Below, in pieces: positions 46,436 through 55,439 of a stretch of DNA of 64,000 nucleotides (position 1 is the stretch's first letter; each line of letters starts with the position of its first letter). Both the position numbers and the translations under genes were made by a program. The stretch is from contig NZ_CP034438.1 in assembly GCF_003952265.1 (NCBI RefSeq), forward strand, positions 806,001 through 870,000, written 5' to 3'. The notes beneath the pieces were generated by a model that saw only the letters and a program-made list of their open reading frames with translations, ran no database searches and was not told the DNA's origin. The stretch comes from Flaviflexus salsibiostraticola (lineage in GTDB: Bacteria; Actinomycetota; Actinomycetes; Actinomycetales; Actinomycetaceae).

Positions 46436-48073
46436 GTGAGTTCCGTGAAGCCTCTGGACCCCAGACTCCTCTCGCACGCCGCCCCCGCCCGACGGTATGT
46501 CCTCCTCGTGACCGTGACAGGGATCCTCTCAGCGGCTCTCATCATCGCCCAGTGCTTCCTCATCTCCTACGCGATCTCCCCCATCATCGACGGAAGCGCC
46601 GACGCGGCGGATTCGCTCCCCTTCGTCGGATCGCTCGCCCTCGTATTCCTCGGACGAATGGCGGTCACGTGGGTCCAGGAGTCATTCGGCCATCGTGCCG
46701 CCCTGGCGACGATCTCCGAGCTGCGCGGCAGCGTCCTACGCCGTGCGGGCGAACTCGGCCCCCGCTGGCTGGCGACACGTGCCTCCTCCATCGTGACGTT
46801 CACGACCCGGGGACTGGAGGATCTGGAGCCGTACTTCGTCAAGTACCTCCCCCAACTGCTCCTGACGGCGACCGTCACCCCGGCCTCGCTCGTCGTCGTC
46901 CTCCTGCTCGACTGGCCCTCGGCCCTCATCATCGTCTTCTGTATCCCCGTCATCCCCGTCTTCATGATCCTCATCGGGAAAATGACGGAGTCGACGTCGA
47001 AGAGGAAGCTGGCCGCGATGGAGAGCCTGGGCGACCAGGTCCTCGACCTCATCGCCGGGCTTCCGACCCTCAAGGCCCTCGGCCGCGAGCGGGGCCCGGT
47101 CACGCGTGTCGATTCCCTCGGGACGAGCTACACGTCGACGACGATGGCGGCGCTGCGGGTGGCCTTCCTCTCGGGCTCCGTGCTCGAATTCCTGGCGACT
47201 CTGTCAACGGCCCTCGTCGCGGTCGAGGTCGGCTTTCGCATGGTCTACGGTCACCTCGATCTGACGACAGGGCTCATCATCATCATGCTCACGCCCGAGC
47301 TGTTCAAGCCGCTGCGCGAGGTGGGATCCCAGTTCCATGCGTCGACAGACGGCCTCGCTGCAGCCCAGGAGGCGATCGATATCATCGAGACACCGATACC
47401 CGAGAAGGGCACCCTGCCAAGCCCTGATCTCAGCCGCACCGATATCAGCATTGATCACCTCTCCGTGGCGGCCGAGGGGCGCGGCATCGTCGCCCCCGCC
47501 GGTCTCAGCGGCGTCATCCGACACGGTCAGATCACCGCTCTCGCGGGGCCATCGGGTTCCGGGAAGTCGACGACCGTGGCGGTCCTGCTCGGCCTGCTCG
47601 AGCCGACGGACGGGTCCGTGACCGCGGACGGCATTCCGGTCGGCGACATCGATCCGGAATCGTGGCGCTCCCAGATCACGTGGGTTCCCCAGCGTCCCGT
47701 GCTCGTGCCCGGCACCGTGGCTGACAACGTCGGAGGCATCGACGACGTCGCGGCGCGCCTGTCCGGCTTCGACGAGGTGATCGATGAGCTTCCGCACGGC
47801 TGGCAGACGAAGATCGGCCAGGGTGGCGTGGGGCTGTCGCTCGGTCAGCGCCAGCGGCTCGCTCTCACCCGCGCGCTGCGGGAGCGCCGCCCGCTCCTCG
47901 TGCTCGACGAGCCGACAGCGCACCTGGACGCAGCGTCAGAGAGCACTGTCGTCGCCGCTGTCCGCGCCGCGAAGGCGAACGGACAGACCGTCCTCATCAT
48001 CGCCCACCGGCAGACTCTCCTCGAGATCGCCGATGAGGTCATCACCGTGAGTGCAGTGGAGGTGGACGGATGA
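46436..48073 (+). CDS. cydD: Thiol reductant ABC exporter CydD
   Basis: 545 residues, GTG start. The N-terminal six-helix ABC exporter domain (about 1-310) is followed by an ATPase with Walker A AGPSGSGKST, signature LSLGQRQRL and Walker B LLVLDEPTAHLD. It partners CydC to export Cys/glutathione-type thiols or haem-related factors needed for cytochrome bd assembly. Confidence 0.93.
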   Translation: MSSVKPLDPRLLSHAAPARRYVLLVTVTGILSAALIIAQCFLISYAISPIIDGSADAADSLPFVGSLALVFLGRMAVTWVQESFGHRAALATISELRGSVLRRAGELGPRWLATRASSIVTFTTRGLEDLEPYFVKYLPQLLLTATVTPASLVVVLLLDWPSALIIVFCIPVIPVFMILIGKMTESTSKRKLAAMESLGDQVLDLIAGLPTLKALGRERGPVTRVDSLGTSYTSTTMAALRVAFLSGSVLEFLATLSTALVAVEVGFRMVYGHLDLTTGLIIIMLTPELFKPLREVGSQFHASTDGLAAAQEAIDIIETPIPEKGTLPSPDLSRTDISIDHLSVAAEGRGIVAPAGLSGVIRHGQITALAGPSGSGKSTTVAVLLGLLEPTDGSVTADGIPVGDIDPESWRSQITWVPQRPVLVPGTVADNVGGIDDVAARLSGFDEVIDELPHGWQTKIGQGGVGLSLGQRQRLALTRALRERRPLLVLDEPTAHLDAASESTVVAAVRAAKANGQTVLIIAHRQTLLEIADEVITVSAVEVDG

Positions 48074-49788
48074 TCCTCGCCAAGAAGGAGCGGGTGGCAC
48101 TGCGCCGCTGCCTGGCCGCGCTCGAGCTCAGCAGAGGCCGGTTCGCCCTGTCCGTCCTCTTCGGGTCGATGGGGCTCGGCAGTGCGATCGCCCTGTCGGC
48201 GGTATCGGCGTGGCTCATCGCCCGCGCGTCGCAGATGCCGCCGGTCCTCGAGCTGTCGATCGCGGCCACGTCGGTGCGCATGTTCGGCATCGGCAAGGCT
48301 GTCTTCCGGTACCTCGAGCGACTCGCCTCCCACCGGGTGGCGCTTGCCGGCATGGGCAGATTGCGGACCAATATCTATGCCGCACTTGCCGAGTCCTCGG
48401 CCTCGCGCGTGGCCGGCATCCGGCGCGGAGACCTGCTCGCGCGGACCGGTGCGGACGTCGACACGATCGGCGACACGGTCGTCAAAGCGATCCTCCCCGC
48501 CTGCGTCGCCTTCGTCAGTGCCTTCGTCTCGGTCGGGATCGTCTGGTTCCTCTCCCCCGCCATCGCTATCGCCCTCGTCATCTGCCTCCTCATCTCCGGC
48601 GTGCTCGGACCGTTCGTCTCGGGATTGGGCGCCCGGCGCGCAGAACAGCGCCGGATCGACGACGAGGCGGAGCTCTCCGCACTCTCGCTCGCCCTTCTCG
48701 AGGGTGCGGGCGAGCTTCGCATCTCAGGACGCCTGGGGGAGATGGAGGTGGCCGTGCGACGCACCGAATCACGCATCCACGCCCACCGTGACCGCGCCGC
48801 GAAGCCCCTTGCGTGGGCGGCCGCGATCGACACGATGGCTCTCGCCCTCGCGGTGCTCGCAGCGATCATCATCGGCATCGGCCAGCTCGACGCCGGACTG
48901 CTCAACGGGATCGAGCTCGCCGTCTGCGTCCTCGTTCCACTCGCCGCATTCGAGGGCACGGCGGCACTCGGTCCGGCAGCCCTTCAACTCGTCCAGTCCG
49001 GGCAGGCTGCCGTGCGAATCGTCGATCTCATCGGAGAGAAGGGGACGGAGGAGAAGCGACACGAGACCGGCCTCGAGCCTGTCATCGAGGCACGCGACCT
49101 CGTCGTCGGGTGGCCGGGTGGACCGGATGTGGCAGGGCCGTTCACCCTCACAGTGCAACCGGCCTCGAAGATTGCGATCGTCGGAGCGTCTGGCATCGGC
49201 AAGTCGACCCTGCTCACCACGCTCGCCGGTCTCATCGAGCCGCACGGCGGCAGTGCCACACTCGGCGGAGCGGACCTCTCGACCCTCGACCGGGAGTCGA
49301 TCTCACGGGCCCTCATCCTCATCGCCGAGGACTCCCACATCTTCCAGACCACCGTCATGGAGAATCTGCGAGTCGTGCGCAGGGATCTGACGGAGGATGA
49401 GGCGCGCGACGCGCTCGACCGAGCGGGGCTGGGCGACTGGCTCGCCCGCCTCCCCGACGGTCTGGGGACGATGCTGGGCCAGAATGCCACGACCATCTCC
49501 GGGGGCGAGCGTCGCCGACTTCTCCTCGCGCGCGCCCACGCCTCCCACGCCCCGATCATCGCCCTCGATGAGCCCGGCGAACACCTGGATCCCGAGACCG
49601 CCGACCGCCTCCTCGGCGAGCTCTACGCCTCCGATCTCGGCATCATCGTCGTCACCCACCGACTCACCGGACTCGAGCAGACCGACGTCATCGTCCACCT
49701 CGGCGATGATGGAGTGGAGATCGGCGCCTATGATGAACTCATGGAACATAGTCCCAGCTTCAGATGGGCGGTGCAGGAGGCGCGATGA
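48070..49788 (+). CDS. cydC: Thiol reductant ABC exporter CydC
   Basis: 572 residues. An exporter membrane domain (about 1-320) and ATPase with Walker A VGASGIGKST, signature ISGGERRRL and Walker B IIALDEPGEHLD. The ATG overlaps the cydD stop (ATGA), and its own stop overlaps the kinase start in the same way. Confidence 0.93.
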   Translation: MILAKKERVALRRCLAALELSRGRFALSVLFGSMGLGSAIALSAVSAWLIARASQMPPVLELSIAATSVRMFGIGKAVFRYLERLASHRVALAGMGRLRTNIYAALAESSASRVAGIRRGDLLARTGADVDTIGDTVVKAILPACVAFVSAFVSVGIVWFLSPAIAIALVICLLISGVLGPFVSGLGARRAEQRRIDDEAELSALSLALLEGAGELRISGRLGEMEVAVRRTESRIHAHRDRAAKPLAWAAAIDTMALALAVLAAIIIGIGQLDAGLLNGIELAVCVLVPLAAFEGTAALGPAALQLVQSGQAAVRIVDLIGEKGTEEKRHETGLEPVIEARDLVVGWPGGPDVAGPFTLTVQPASKIAIVGASGIGKSTLLTTLAGLIEPHGGSATLGGADLSTLDRESISRALILIAEDSHIFQTTVMENLRVVRRDLTEDEARDALDRAGLGDWLARLPDGLGTMLGQNATTISGGERRRLLLARAHASHAPIIALDEPGEHLDPETADRLLGELYASDLGIIVVTHRLTGLEQTDVIVHLGDDGVEIGAYDELMEHSPSFRWAVQEAR

Positions 49789-51461
49789 CAGATCCGATCG
49801 GGTACCACATCCCGACCGCACCCGACAGCGTCTCCGGCCTGTTCGACTCTGCGCTCGCCCTCACCTCCCGTCTTGACCTCACCGAGGCTCTTCAAGAATT
49901 CGTTGAAACGGCGCGCCGGCTGACGAGCGCGAAGTATGCCGCACTCGGCATCCTCGGCTCGCGCGGCGAGACCGTGGCCTTCCACTTCTCGGGGATGGAG
50001 GTCAGCGAGGCCGAGCGGCTCCCCCACCCGCCGCATGGGAGCGGGGTGTTCGCCGAGATCCCTGTCAATGCCCCCCTCATCATCAACGACCTCGCATCCC
50101 ACCCTGCGTTCCAGGGCTGGCCCGAGCAGCACCCGCGCATGAAGAACTTCCTTGGTGTGCCGGTGCGCATCCAGGAACAGGTCTACGGCAGGCTCTACCT
50201 CGCCGACAAGAAGGGCGGTTTCGATGATGACGACGCCGCAAACATGGTGATGCTCGCGAACGCCGCCGCCATCGCCGTCCAGAACTCCCGCCTCTACGCC
50301 GAGTCCGAGGACCGTGCGGCGTGGATCGCCGTCTCTCAGGCGATCACGACTGCTCTTCTTGAGGGAACCGACGAGGAGGAGGCGCTCGAGCTCATCGCGA
50401 AGAAGATGAGGGTCGTCTCCAAGTCATGCACCGCCCTCATCGTCCTGCCGTCAGTCGGCGACGCCTGGGTCTGCGAGATCGCGGACGGCTATGAGGCCGA
50501 GAACATGATCGGGCTCGAATTCCCGCCCGAGGGCCGCGCCCAGACCGTCATCCGCGAAGGAAGCGGGGTCGTCGTCGATTCGATGACGAGGACGCGGACT
50601 ATGAGGATTCCGGCTCTGCGCGGGTACGGCCCCGCGCTGTATGCGCCGATGATGGTTCAGGGTGTCGGCGCCGGTGTCATCATCCTCCTGCGCTCGCGCA
50701 GCCAGCCCGAGTTCGACTTGGCTGACCTTGCGATGGCGGAGTCCGTCTCCAAGCAGGCCGCCCTCGCCCTCGAGCTCGCCTCGGCACGGCATGCGCAGGA
50801 CGTCGCGGCCCAGATCGATGAGCGGGCCAAGATCGGCCGTGACCTGCATGATCTCGCCATCCAGCAGCTGTTCGCAACCGGTATGCAGATCACCGCGATC
50901 CGGGAGGACCTCGAGTCAAAGAACGGCCCGCCGGATGTCATCGGTCTGCTCAACCAGGCAATCGAATCCGTCGACGAGTCCGTCAAAGAGATCCGCCACA
51001 TCGTCCACCGGCTCCGGGAGCCGGATGCGAACGTTGTCGTCGTCGAGCGGCTGCGTCGCGAGGCCTCACTTGCGCGCACGTCACTCGGCTTCGCGCCATC
51101 CTTCGTCATCACCCTCCACGGGCAGGCCATTCCCTCCGACGCCGATAATGAGACTGTCGCCGAGATCGACAACCTCATCGGCGCTGACATCGCCGATGAC
51201 ATCGTCGCCGTCGTCCGCGAGGGTCTGTCGAACGCGGCGCGCCACGCGAAGGCATCCTCCGTCGGTGTGACGGTCAGCGTCGATGAGAAAGAGGTCCGCA
51301 TCATCGTCTCCGATGACGGAGTCGGTCTCTCCCCCTCGCGCGCTCGACGCTCGGGGCTCGCGAACCTGGCGGCACGCGCCCGCCGCCACGGCGGCGGATT
51401 CGAGCTCGCCCGTGGCGAGCAGCACGGGTCGGTTGTTCAATGGTGGGCTCCGCTCGGCTGA
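49785..51461 (+). CDS. DevS-like sensor histidine kinase (two GAF domains)
   Basis: 558 residues from ATG 49785. Two GAF domains (about 20-170 and 190-335) precede a HisKA_3 dimerisation helix (KIGRDLHDLAIQQLF, phospho-His355) and HATPase (EGLSNAARHAKASS, DDGVGL). DevS/DosT-type kinases bind haem in the first GAF and sense O2, NO or redox state; haem binding here is inference. The ATGA overlap with cydC ties it to cytochrome bd synthesis. Partner: the regulator at 51526, transcribed towards it. Confidence 0.85.
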   Translation: MTDPIGYHIPTAPDSVSGLFDSALALTSRLDLTEALQEFVETARRLTSAKYAALGILGSRGETVAFHFSGMEVSEAERLPHPPHGSGVFAEIPVNAPLIINDLASHPAFQGWPEQHPRMKNFLGVPVRIQEQVYGRLYLADKKGGFDDDDAANMVMLANAAAIAVQNSRLYAESEDRAAWIAVSQAITTALLEGTDEEEALELIAKKMRVVSKSCTALIVLPSVGDAWVCEIADGYEAENMIGLEFPPEGRAQTVIREGSGVVVDSMTRTRTMRIPALRGYGPALYAPMMVQGVGAGVIILLRSRSQPEFDLADLAMAESVSKQAALALELASARHAQDVAAQIDERAKIGRDLHDLAIQQLFATGMQITAIREDLESKNGPPDVIGLLNQAIESVDESVKEIRHIVHRLREPDANVVVVERLRREASLARTSLGFAPSFVITLHGQAIPSDADNETVAEIDNLIGADIADDIVAVVREGLSNAARHAKASSVGVTVSVDEKEVRIIVSDDGVGLSPSRARRSGLANLAARARRHGGGFELARGEQHGSVVQWWAPLG

Positions 51462-51485
51462 GCTCGACTGAGCTCGGATAGACCA

Positions 51486-51510
51486 ATCCCCGGGGCAGTG
51501 CCCCGGGGAT
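51486..51510. terminator. Bidirectional terminator between kinase and regulator genes
   Basis: Perfect stem atccccgggg / ccccggggat with loop cagtg, lying between the convergent stops. Confidence 0.75.
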
Positions 51511-51525
51511 GAGCGGTCAAGTCAA

Positions 51526-52176
51526 TCAGTTCTGGGCGCGCCATCCGGCTGCGCGCTGACCTGCCACCCAGGCGGCGACCTGGGTGCGGCGCTGAAGACC
51601 CATCTTCGACAGGAGCGACGTGATGTGGTTCTTCACGGTCTTCTCGGCGACGCCGAGGCGCTCACCGATCTCACGGTTCGACAGCCCGTCACCGATGAGG
51701 TCGAGCACCTTGCGCTCGGAGGGGGTGAGATCCGCAGTCGGGTCATCGTGGTCCGCGCGGCGACGCGTGAGAGTCCGCTCGTCGAGAAGGACACGACCGG
51801 CGGCGACCGCCTTGATCACCTCAGTGATCTCGGCGCCCCGAACGGACTTGAGCAGGTACGCCTTCGCGCCGGCCTGAAGGGCCTCATCAAGCGCATCATC
51901 ATCGTCGAACGACGTGAGGACGATCGGGCGCACCGAGGGTGCTTCGACGGCAAGCCGGTTGATGATGTCGATCCCGGTGCCGTCGGGCAGGCGAAGATCG
52001 ACGAGGGCGACATCGGGGCGCACAATCCTGGCGCGGTTGACAGCCTCCTCGACGGAGCCTGCTTCGGCGACGACGGACAGACCGTCGGCGCGCTCGACCA
52101 CCTCTGAGATCCCGCGACGAACCACTTCGTGGTCGTCGATGATCATCACGTTGATATCTTCCTTGACTTCGCTCAT
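51526..52176 (-). CDS. DevR-like response regulator (NarL/LuxR family)
   Basis: 216 residues. The receiver domain has Asp14/Asp15, phospho-Asp60 (VALVDLRLPDG) and Lys110 (AYLLKSVRG). A linker and LuxR-type HTH follow (LTPSERKVLDLIGDGLSNRE, AEKTVKNHITSLLSKMGL). It closely resembles DevR/DosR. It should bind GGGAC-type palindromes such as that before cydA and be phosphorylated by the convergent kinase. Confidence 0.88.
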   Translation of the reverse strand: MSEVKEDINVMIIDDHEVVRRGISEVVERADGLSVVAEAGSVEEAVNRARIVRPDVALVDLRLPDGTGIDIINRLAVEAPSVRPIVLTSFDDDDALDEALQAGAKAYLLKSVRGAEITEVIKAVAAGRVLLDERTLTRRRADHDDPTADLTPSERKVLDLIGDGLSNREIGERLGVAEKTVKNHITSLLSKMGLQRRTQVAAWVAGQRAAGWRAQN

Positions 52177-52287
52177 GAGTCGATTCTATCCCAGAGCCAT
52201 ATCCCCGACGATACGGTTTCATTGGTGGAATTGTCCCAGTTTCTGCGGCTCGTCACTGGCCGGTCAGGATCGCGTGTGGCTCGTGGC

Positions 52288-52380
52288 TCATCGACCGATG
52301 AACGGCTGGCAGATTGGGCAGAACGTCGACGACCGATTCATGAACTGGATACGCGTCATTGTCGCCCCGCACCTGCCGCA
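52288..52380 (-). pseudogene. Duplicated 3' end of mutM
   Basis: Encodes only the zinc finger and end of MutM ([26 protein letters not shown], then TGA). 82 bp (52299-52380) match the end of intact mutM (53190-53271) with 3 differences. It and the real mutM flank the lipoprotein gene at 52560. The rest of 52177-52559 shows nothing further beyond upstream sequence of that gene. Confidence 0.8.
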
Positions 52381-52559
52381 TCCCGGACCTTCGCCTGCAC
52401 CGCCGGTAGCGGTTTCCTGCGGCAGAAACGACATCTGCGCCCTGGCAATGATTTAGACTGTTTACTGTCTCTTAGTGGCAGTCGGAGCTTTTTGACTCCT
52501 CCACAAGAGTTGAGTTGCAGAATCAATGTCGAACCTGCACTCCTATGAAAGGTGCGTCA

Positions 52560-53063
52560 ATGAAGATTCGCAAGATCGTCGGCCTGATGGCCGCATCGTT
52601 CATCGCGTTCACTATGTCTGCCTGCTCTGATGATTCTACTCCCGAGGACACCACATCCGTTGAGTCGTCCGCATCAGAGACTGAGGCTCCCGAGGAGACC
52701 GAGACATCCGAGCAGCCTGAAGCCTCTGGGCAGACGGCGGACGAGGCATGTCTCGCGATGATTGGACCTATGTCCGAGGCGAATAATGCCATGCTCGAGT
52801 CCGCACAGAGTTCGGCCTCAGATCCGCAGACGGCCGTGAACATGTGGAGCGACCTCGCCAACGGCTTCGAAGAGATCGCCACTGACACGGTGAACCCTGA
52901 GGTCAAGGCCGCAGCGACAACTGCTCAGGCCGATATTGCCTCCGTTCGCGACGCAATCCAGAAGGTCTTCGTGGATGAGGACATGGGTGCCATGGGCGAG
53001 TACACCACCGCCCTTGAAGAGATGAGCGAGTCATATACCGCGCTGATGGAGCTCTGCCAGTAG
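52560..53063 (+). CDS. Hypothetical lipoprotein
   Basis: 167 residues from ATG 52560 after a gaaagg site. Signal peptide with lipobox MSAC (Cys about 21), then a Glu/Ser/Thr-rich linker of about 40 residues. A small helical domain of about 110 residues follows, with Cys near its start (ADEACLAMIG) and end (ALMELCQ). The two Cys may form a disulfide. No family recognised. Inserted between copies of the mutM 3' end, so probably a later arrival. Confidence 0.8.
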   Translation: MKIRKIVGLMAASFIAFTMSACSDDSTPEDTTSVESSASETEAPEETETSEQPEASGQTADEACLAMIGPMSEANNAMLESAQSSASDPQTAVNMWSDLANGFEEIATDTVNPEVKAAATTAQADIASVRDAIQKVFVDEDMGAMGEYTTALEEMSESYTALMELCQ

Positions 53064-53076
53064 CCGTGTGACGTCT

Positions 53077-53113
53077 AGAGCCTCCGGCTCCCGTCTCGGC
53101 GGCCGGAGGCTCT
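53077..53113 (+). terminator. Terminator after the lipoprotein gene
   Basis: agagcctccggc / gccggaggctct with a loop of about 12 nt, 13 bp after the stop codon. Could also stop mutM transcription from the other side. Confidence 0.7.
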
Positions 53114-53163
53114 CGCGTCCCGTCTTCGCATCGGCACGCCTCCCACGGGCAGTCGGCTGCTCG

Positions 53164-54063
53164 TCACAATCGCGACGAGGATCCACCACTGAATGGCTGG
53201 CAGATCGGGCAGAACGTCGACGACCGATTCATGAACTGGATACGCGTCATTGTCGCCCCGCACCTGCCACACGGCTTGCCGCCCTGCCCATAGGCCTGGA
53301 GGGATCGGGAGAAGTAGCCGGATGCGCCGTTGACGTTGACGTAGAGCGCATCGAACGTCGTGCCGCCCTGTTCGAGCGCCTCCCGGAGAACGTCCTTCGA
53401 GTGATGCCAGAGCGCCTCGATACGCTGGTAGGACAGCCCGTTGGTCTTTCGTCTGGGGTTGATCTTCGCCCGGTAGAGCGCCTCATCACAGTAGATGTTG
53501 CCCATGCCGGAGGCGAGCGTTTGATCAAGCATGGCCCGTTTGATCTCGGTGCGCCTCCTCCTCGTCCGCCGCGCGATGTCACCGACCTCGACCCATGGAT
53601 CAAGGACATCTCGCGCAATGTGGGCGACCGGCACCGGGATGAAGGGGGACTCAGTACCCTGACCCGCTGGACGGCCGTCGGAGACCTCGGTGAGGGAGGA
53701 GCGCTGCAGGTAGCCGAAGGTGCGCTGGTCGAGGAAGCGCAGGACGCTGCCGTCCTTGAACATGATGCGGGCGCGCAGGTGCGGGTGGTCGGGGGCCGGG
53801 GCACCCGGCTCACTCACCAGAAGCTGTCCCGACATGCCGAGGTGAAAGTTGAGGGCGATCCCCTCCATCTCGAACCAGAGGAACTTTCCGCGGCGGACCA
53901 CCGCCTCGACGGTGCGGCCGCCGAAGACGGCAAGTCCGGCGACGTCGCCTTCGGAGCGCTGGACGGCACGCGGGTGATAGACCGCGATGTCATCGATCCT
54001 CTCACCCTTCAGCAGCCTCTCGAGACCCTCGCGAACGGTCTCGACCTCGGGCAGTTCAGGCAT
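53164..54063 (-). CDS. mutM: Formamidopyrimidine-DNA glycosylase
   Basis: 299 residues. Starts MPELPEVETV (Pro2 nucleophile, Glu3), then VVRRGKFLWFEM (Lys), the helix-two-turn-helix region and a C-terminal zinc finger CGRCG...CPICQ. Excises 8-oxoguanine. Overlaps rnc by 8 bp. The last residues SGGSSSRL differ from the IGR of the duplicated fragment. Confidence 0.95.
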   Translation of the reverse strand: MPELPEVETVREGLERLLKGERIDDIAVYHPRAVQRSEGDVAGLAVFGGRTVEAVVRRGKFLWFEMEGIALNFHLGMSGQLLVSEPGAPAPDHPHLRARIMFKDGSVLRFLDQRTFGYLQRSSLTEVSDGRPAGQGTESPFIPVPVAHIARDVLDPWVEVGDIARRTRRRRTEIKRAMLDQTLASGMGNIYCDEALYRAKINPRRKTNGLSYQRIEALWHHSKDVLREALEQGGTTFDALYVNVNGASGYFSRSLQAYGQGGKPCGRCGATMTRIQFMNRSSTFCPICQPFSGGSSSRL

Positions 54064-54787
54064 CCACCGCTCTCTTCAGCTCCTCATAGGCGGCCTCCGC
54101 CGCCGCCATCTCAGCCTTCGCACGCGACGTTCCCCTGCCGCTGCCCCAGTCCCGGCCGTTGACGACCGCGGTCGCGACGAAACGCCGGGCATGATCCGGT
54201 CCGGACGCCTCAATCGTGTACGTGACATCACCGAGCCCTCCGGCGTTCGCCACCATCTGGATCGACGTCTTCCAGTCAAGCGCGGGTCCCGCCTTCGTCG
54301 CCTCGACGATGAAGGGAGTTGTCAGGCGCTCGACGACGCCGCGCGTCCTGTCGAGCCCGACCGTGAGGTAGGTGGCGCCGATGAGGGCTTCGAGGGCATC
54401 GGAGAGGATCGAGGACTTGTCCCGACCGCCGGTCACGAGCTCGCCGTTGCCGAGCAGAATGAACTCATCCAGCCCGATCTCCTTGGCGATGGCGGCGAGG
54501 GGCGCCTCCGACACGGCGGCGGCGCGAATGGGGACGAGGTCGGCCTCTGACTTGTCGGGATAGTCGTGGAAGATGCGATCGGTGACGATGATCGACAGGA
54601 CGGCATCCCCCAGGAGTTCAAGACGCTCGTTCGTTGGGACTCCGCCGTTCTCGAACGCCCAGGACCGATGGGTGAGGGCGAGATCGAGCAGCTGCGGCTC
54701 GACCTCGACGCCCCACGCGGCGAGCAGGACCTCCCGGTCGGTCCTCGCCGGCGGGTTGACCTTGCGGCGTCCCTTGGACCGGCTCAC
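54056..54787 (-). CDS. rnc: Ribonuclease III
   Basis: 243 residues. The RNase III signature NERLELLGDAVL at 53-64, catalytic DALEALIGA, and a C-terminal dsRNA-binding domain (WKTSIQMVANAGG, SRAKAEMAAAEAAYEEL). ATG overlaps the DUF177 stop. Cleaves rRNA precursors and dsRNA. Confidence 0.95.
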   Translation of the reverse strand: MSRSKGRRKVNPPARTDREVLLAAWGVEVEPQLLDLALTHRSWAFENGGVPTNERLELLGDAVLSIIVTDRIFHDYPDKSEADLVPIRAAAVSEAPLAAIAKEIGLDEFILLGNGELVTGGRDKSSILSDALEALIGATYLTVGLDRTRGVVERLTTPFIVEATKAGPALDWKTSIQMVANAGGLGDVTYTIEASGPDHARRFVATAVVNGRDWGSGRGTSRAKAEMAAAEAAYEELKRAVDA

Positions 54788-55341
54788 TTCCCCTGCTCTT
54801 CGGCCGCCAGCTTCGCACGCAGCTCGTCGAGCGCCGTCATCTCACTCGGATCCTTCTCGTGCGCGTGGTCATCCGGCAGGTCGGCGAGCCGCTCGCCACA
54901 CACGCTGCACAGCCCCGCACAATCCTCACTGCAGAGGGGAATGAATGACATCTGCCCGACGATGGCGTCCCGCAGGAGACCCTCGATGTCGATCGAATCG
55001 TTCTCGATGAGGGGGACCTCCTCCGCCTCCTCGTCGCCGGACTCCTGCAGCGCCTTGGCGCGGTCCTGATAGAAGTACAGCTCCGTCACATCGAGGTTCA
55101 CGTCCTCCTCGACCTCGATGAGGCACCGCGCGCATTCTGCCACCGTCGTGCACTCGACGGTGCCGGTGATGAGGACTCCTTCGGAGACCGACTGCAGGGC
55201 GCCGTCGACGGTGATGTCGCCGATCGTGCGCACGAGGGCGGTCGCGAACGTGTCGGGCGCGGGAATCGAGCGGTGCAGCTCGAGCAGCGATCCCTCCTGA
55301 CGGCGAAGGTCGGTGAGGGAGATGCGGAACGCATCAGACAT
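54784..55341 (-). CDS. DUF177 (YceD-like) protein
   Basis: 185 residues from ATG 55341 after caggagacatca. It has the DUF177 core (VECTTVAECARCLIEVEEDV) and the Cys-rich end CSEDCAGLCSVCGERL. YceD-type proteins act in 23S rRNA maturation or ribosomal regulation. In most genomes rpmF (L32) follows; here rnc follows directly with ATGA overlap, so rpmF is elsewhere. Confidence 0.85.
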   Translation of the reverse strand: MSDAFRISLTDLRRQEGSLLELHRSIPAPDTFATALVRTIGDITVDGALQSVSEGVLITGTVECTTVAECARCLIEVEEDVNLDVTELYFYQDRAKALQESGDEEAEEVPLIENDSIDIEGLLRDAIVGQMSFIPLCSEDCAGLCSVCGERLADLPDDHAHEKDPSEMTALDELRAKLAAEEQGK

Positions 55342-55439
55342 TGATGTCTCCTGTGTGAGTCGGTGAGCCCGCCGAACGCGGAGCTCCTTCAAGTGTGGTC
55401 CAGTCGCGAGCCGCACTCAAGCGAGTCCGCTCACGCGCG

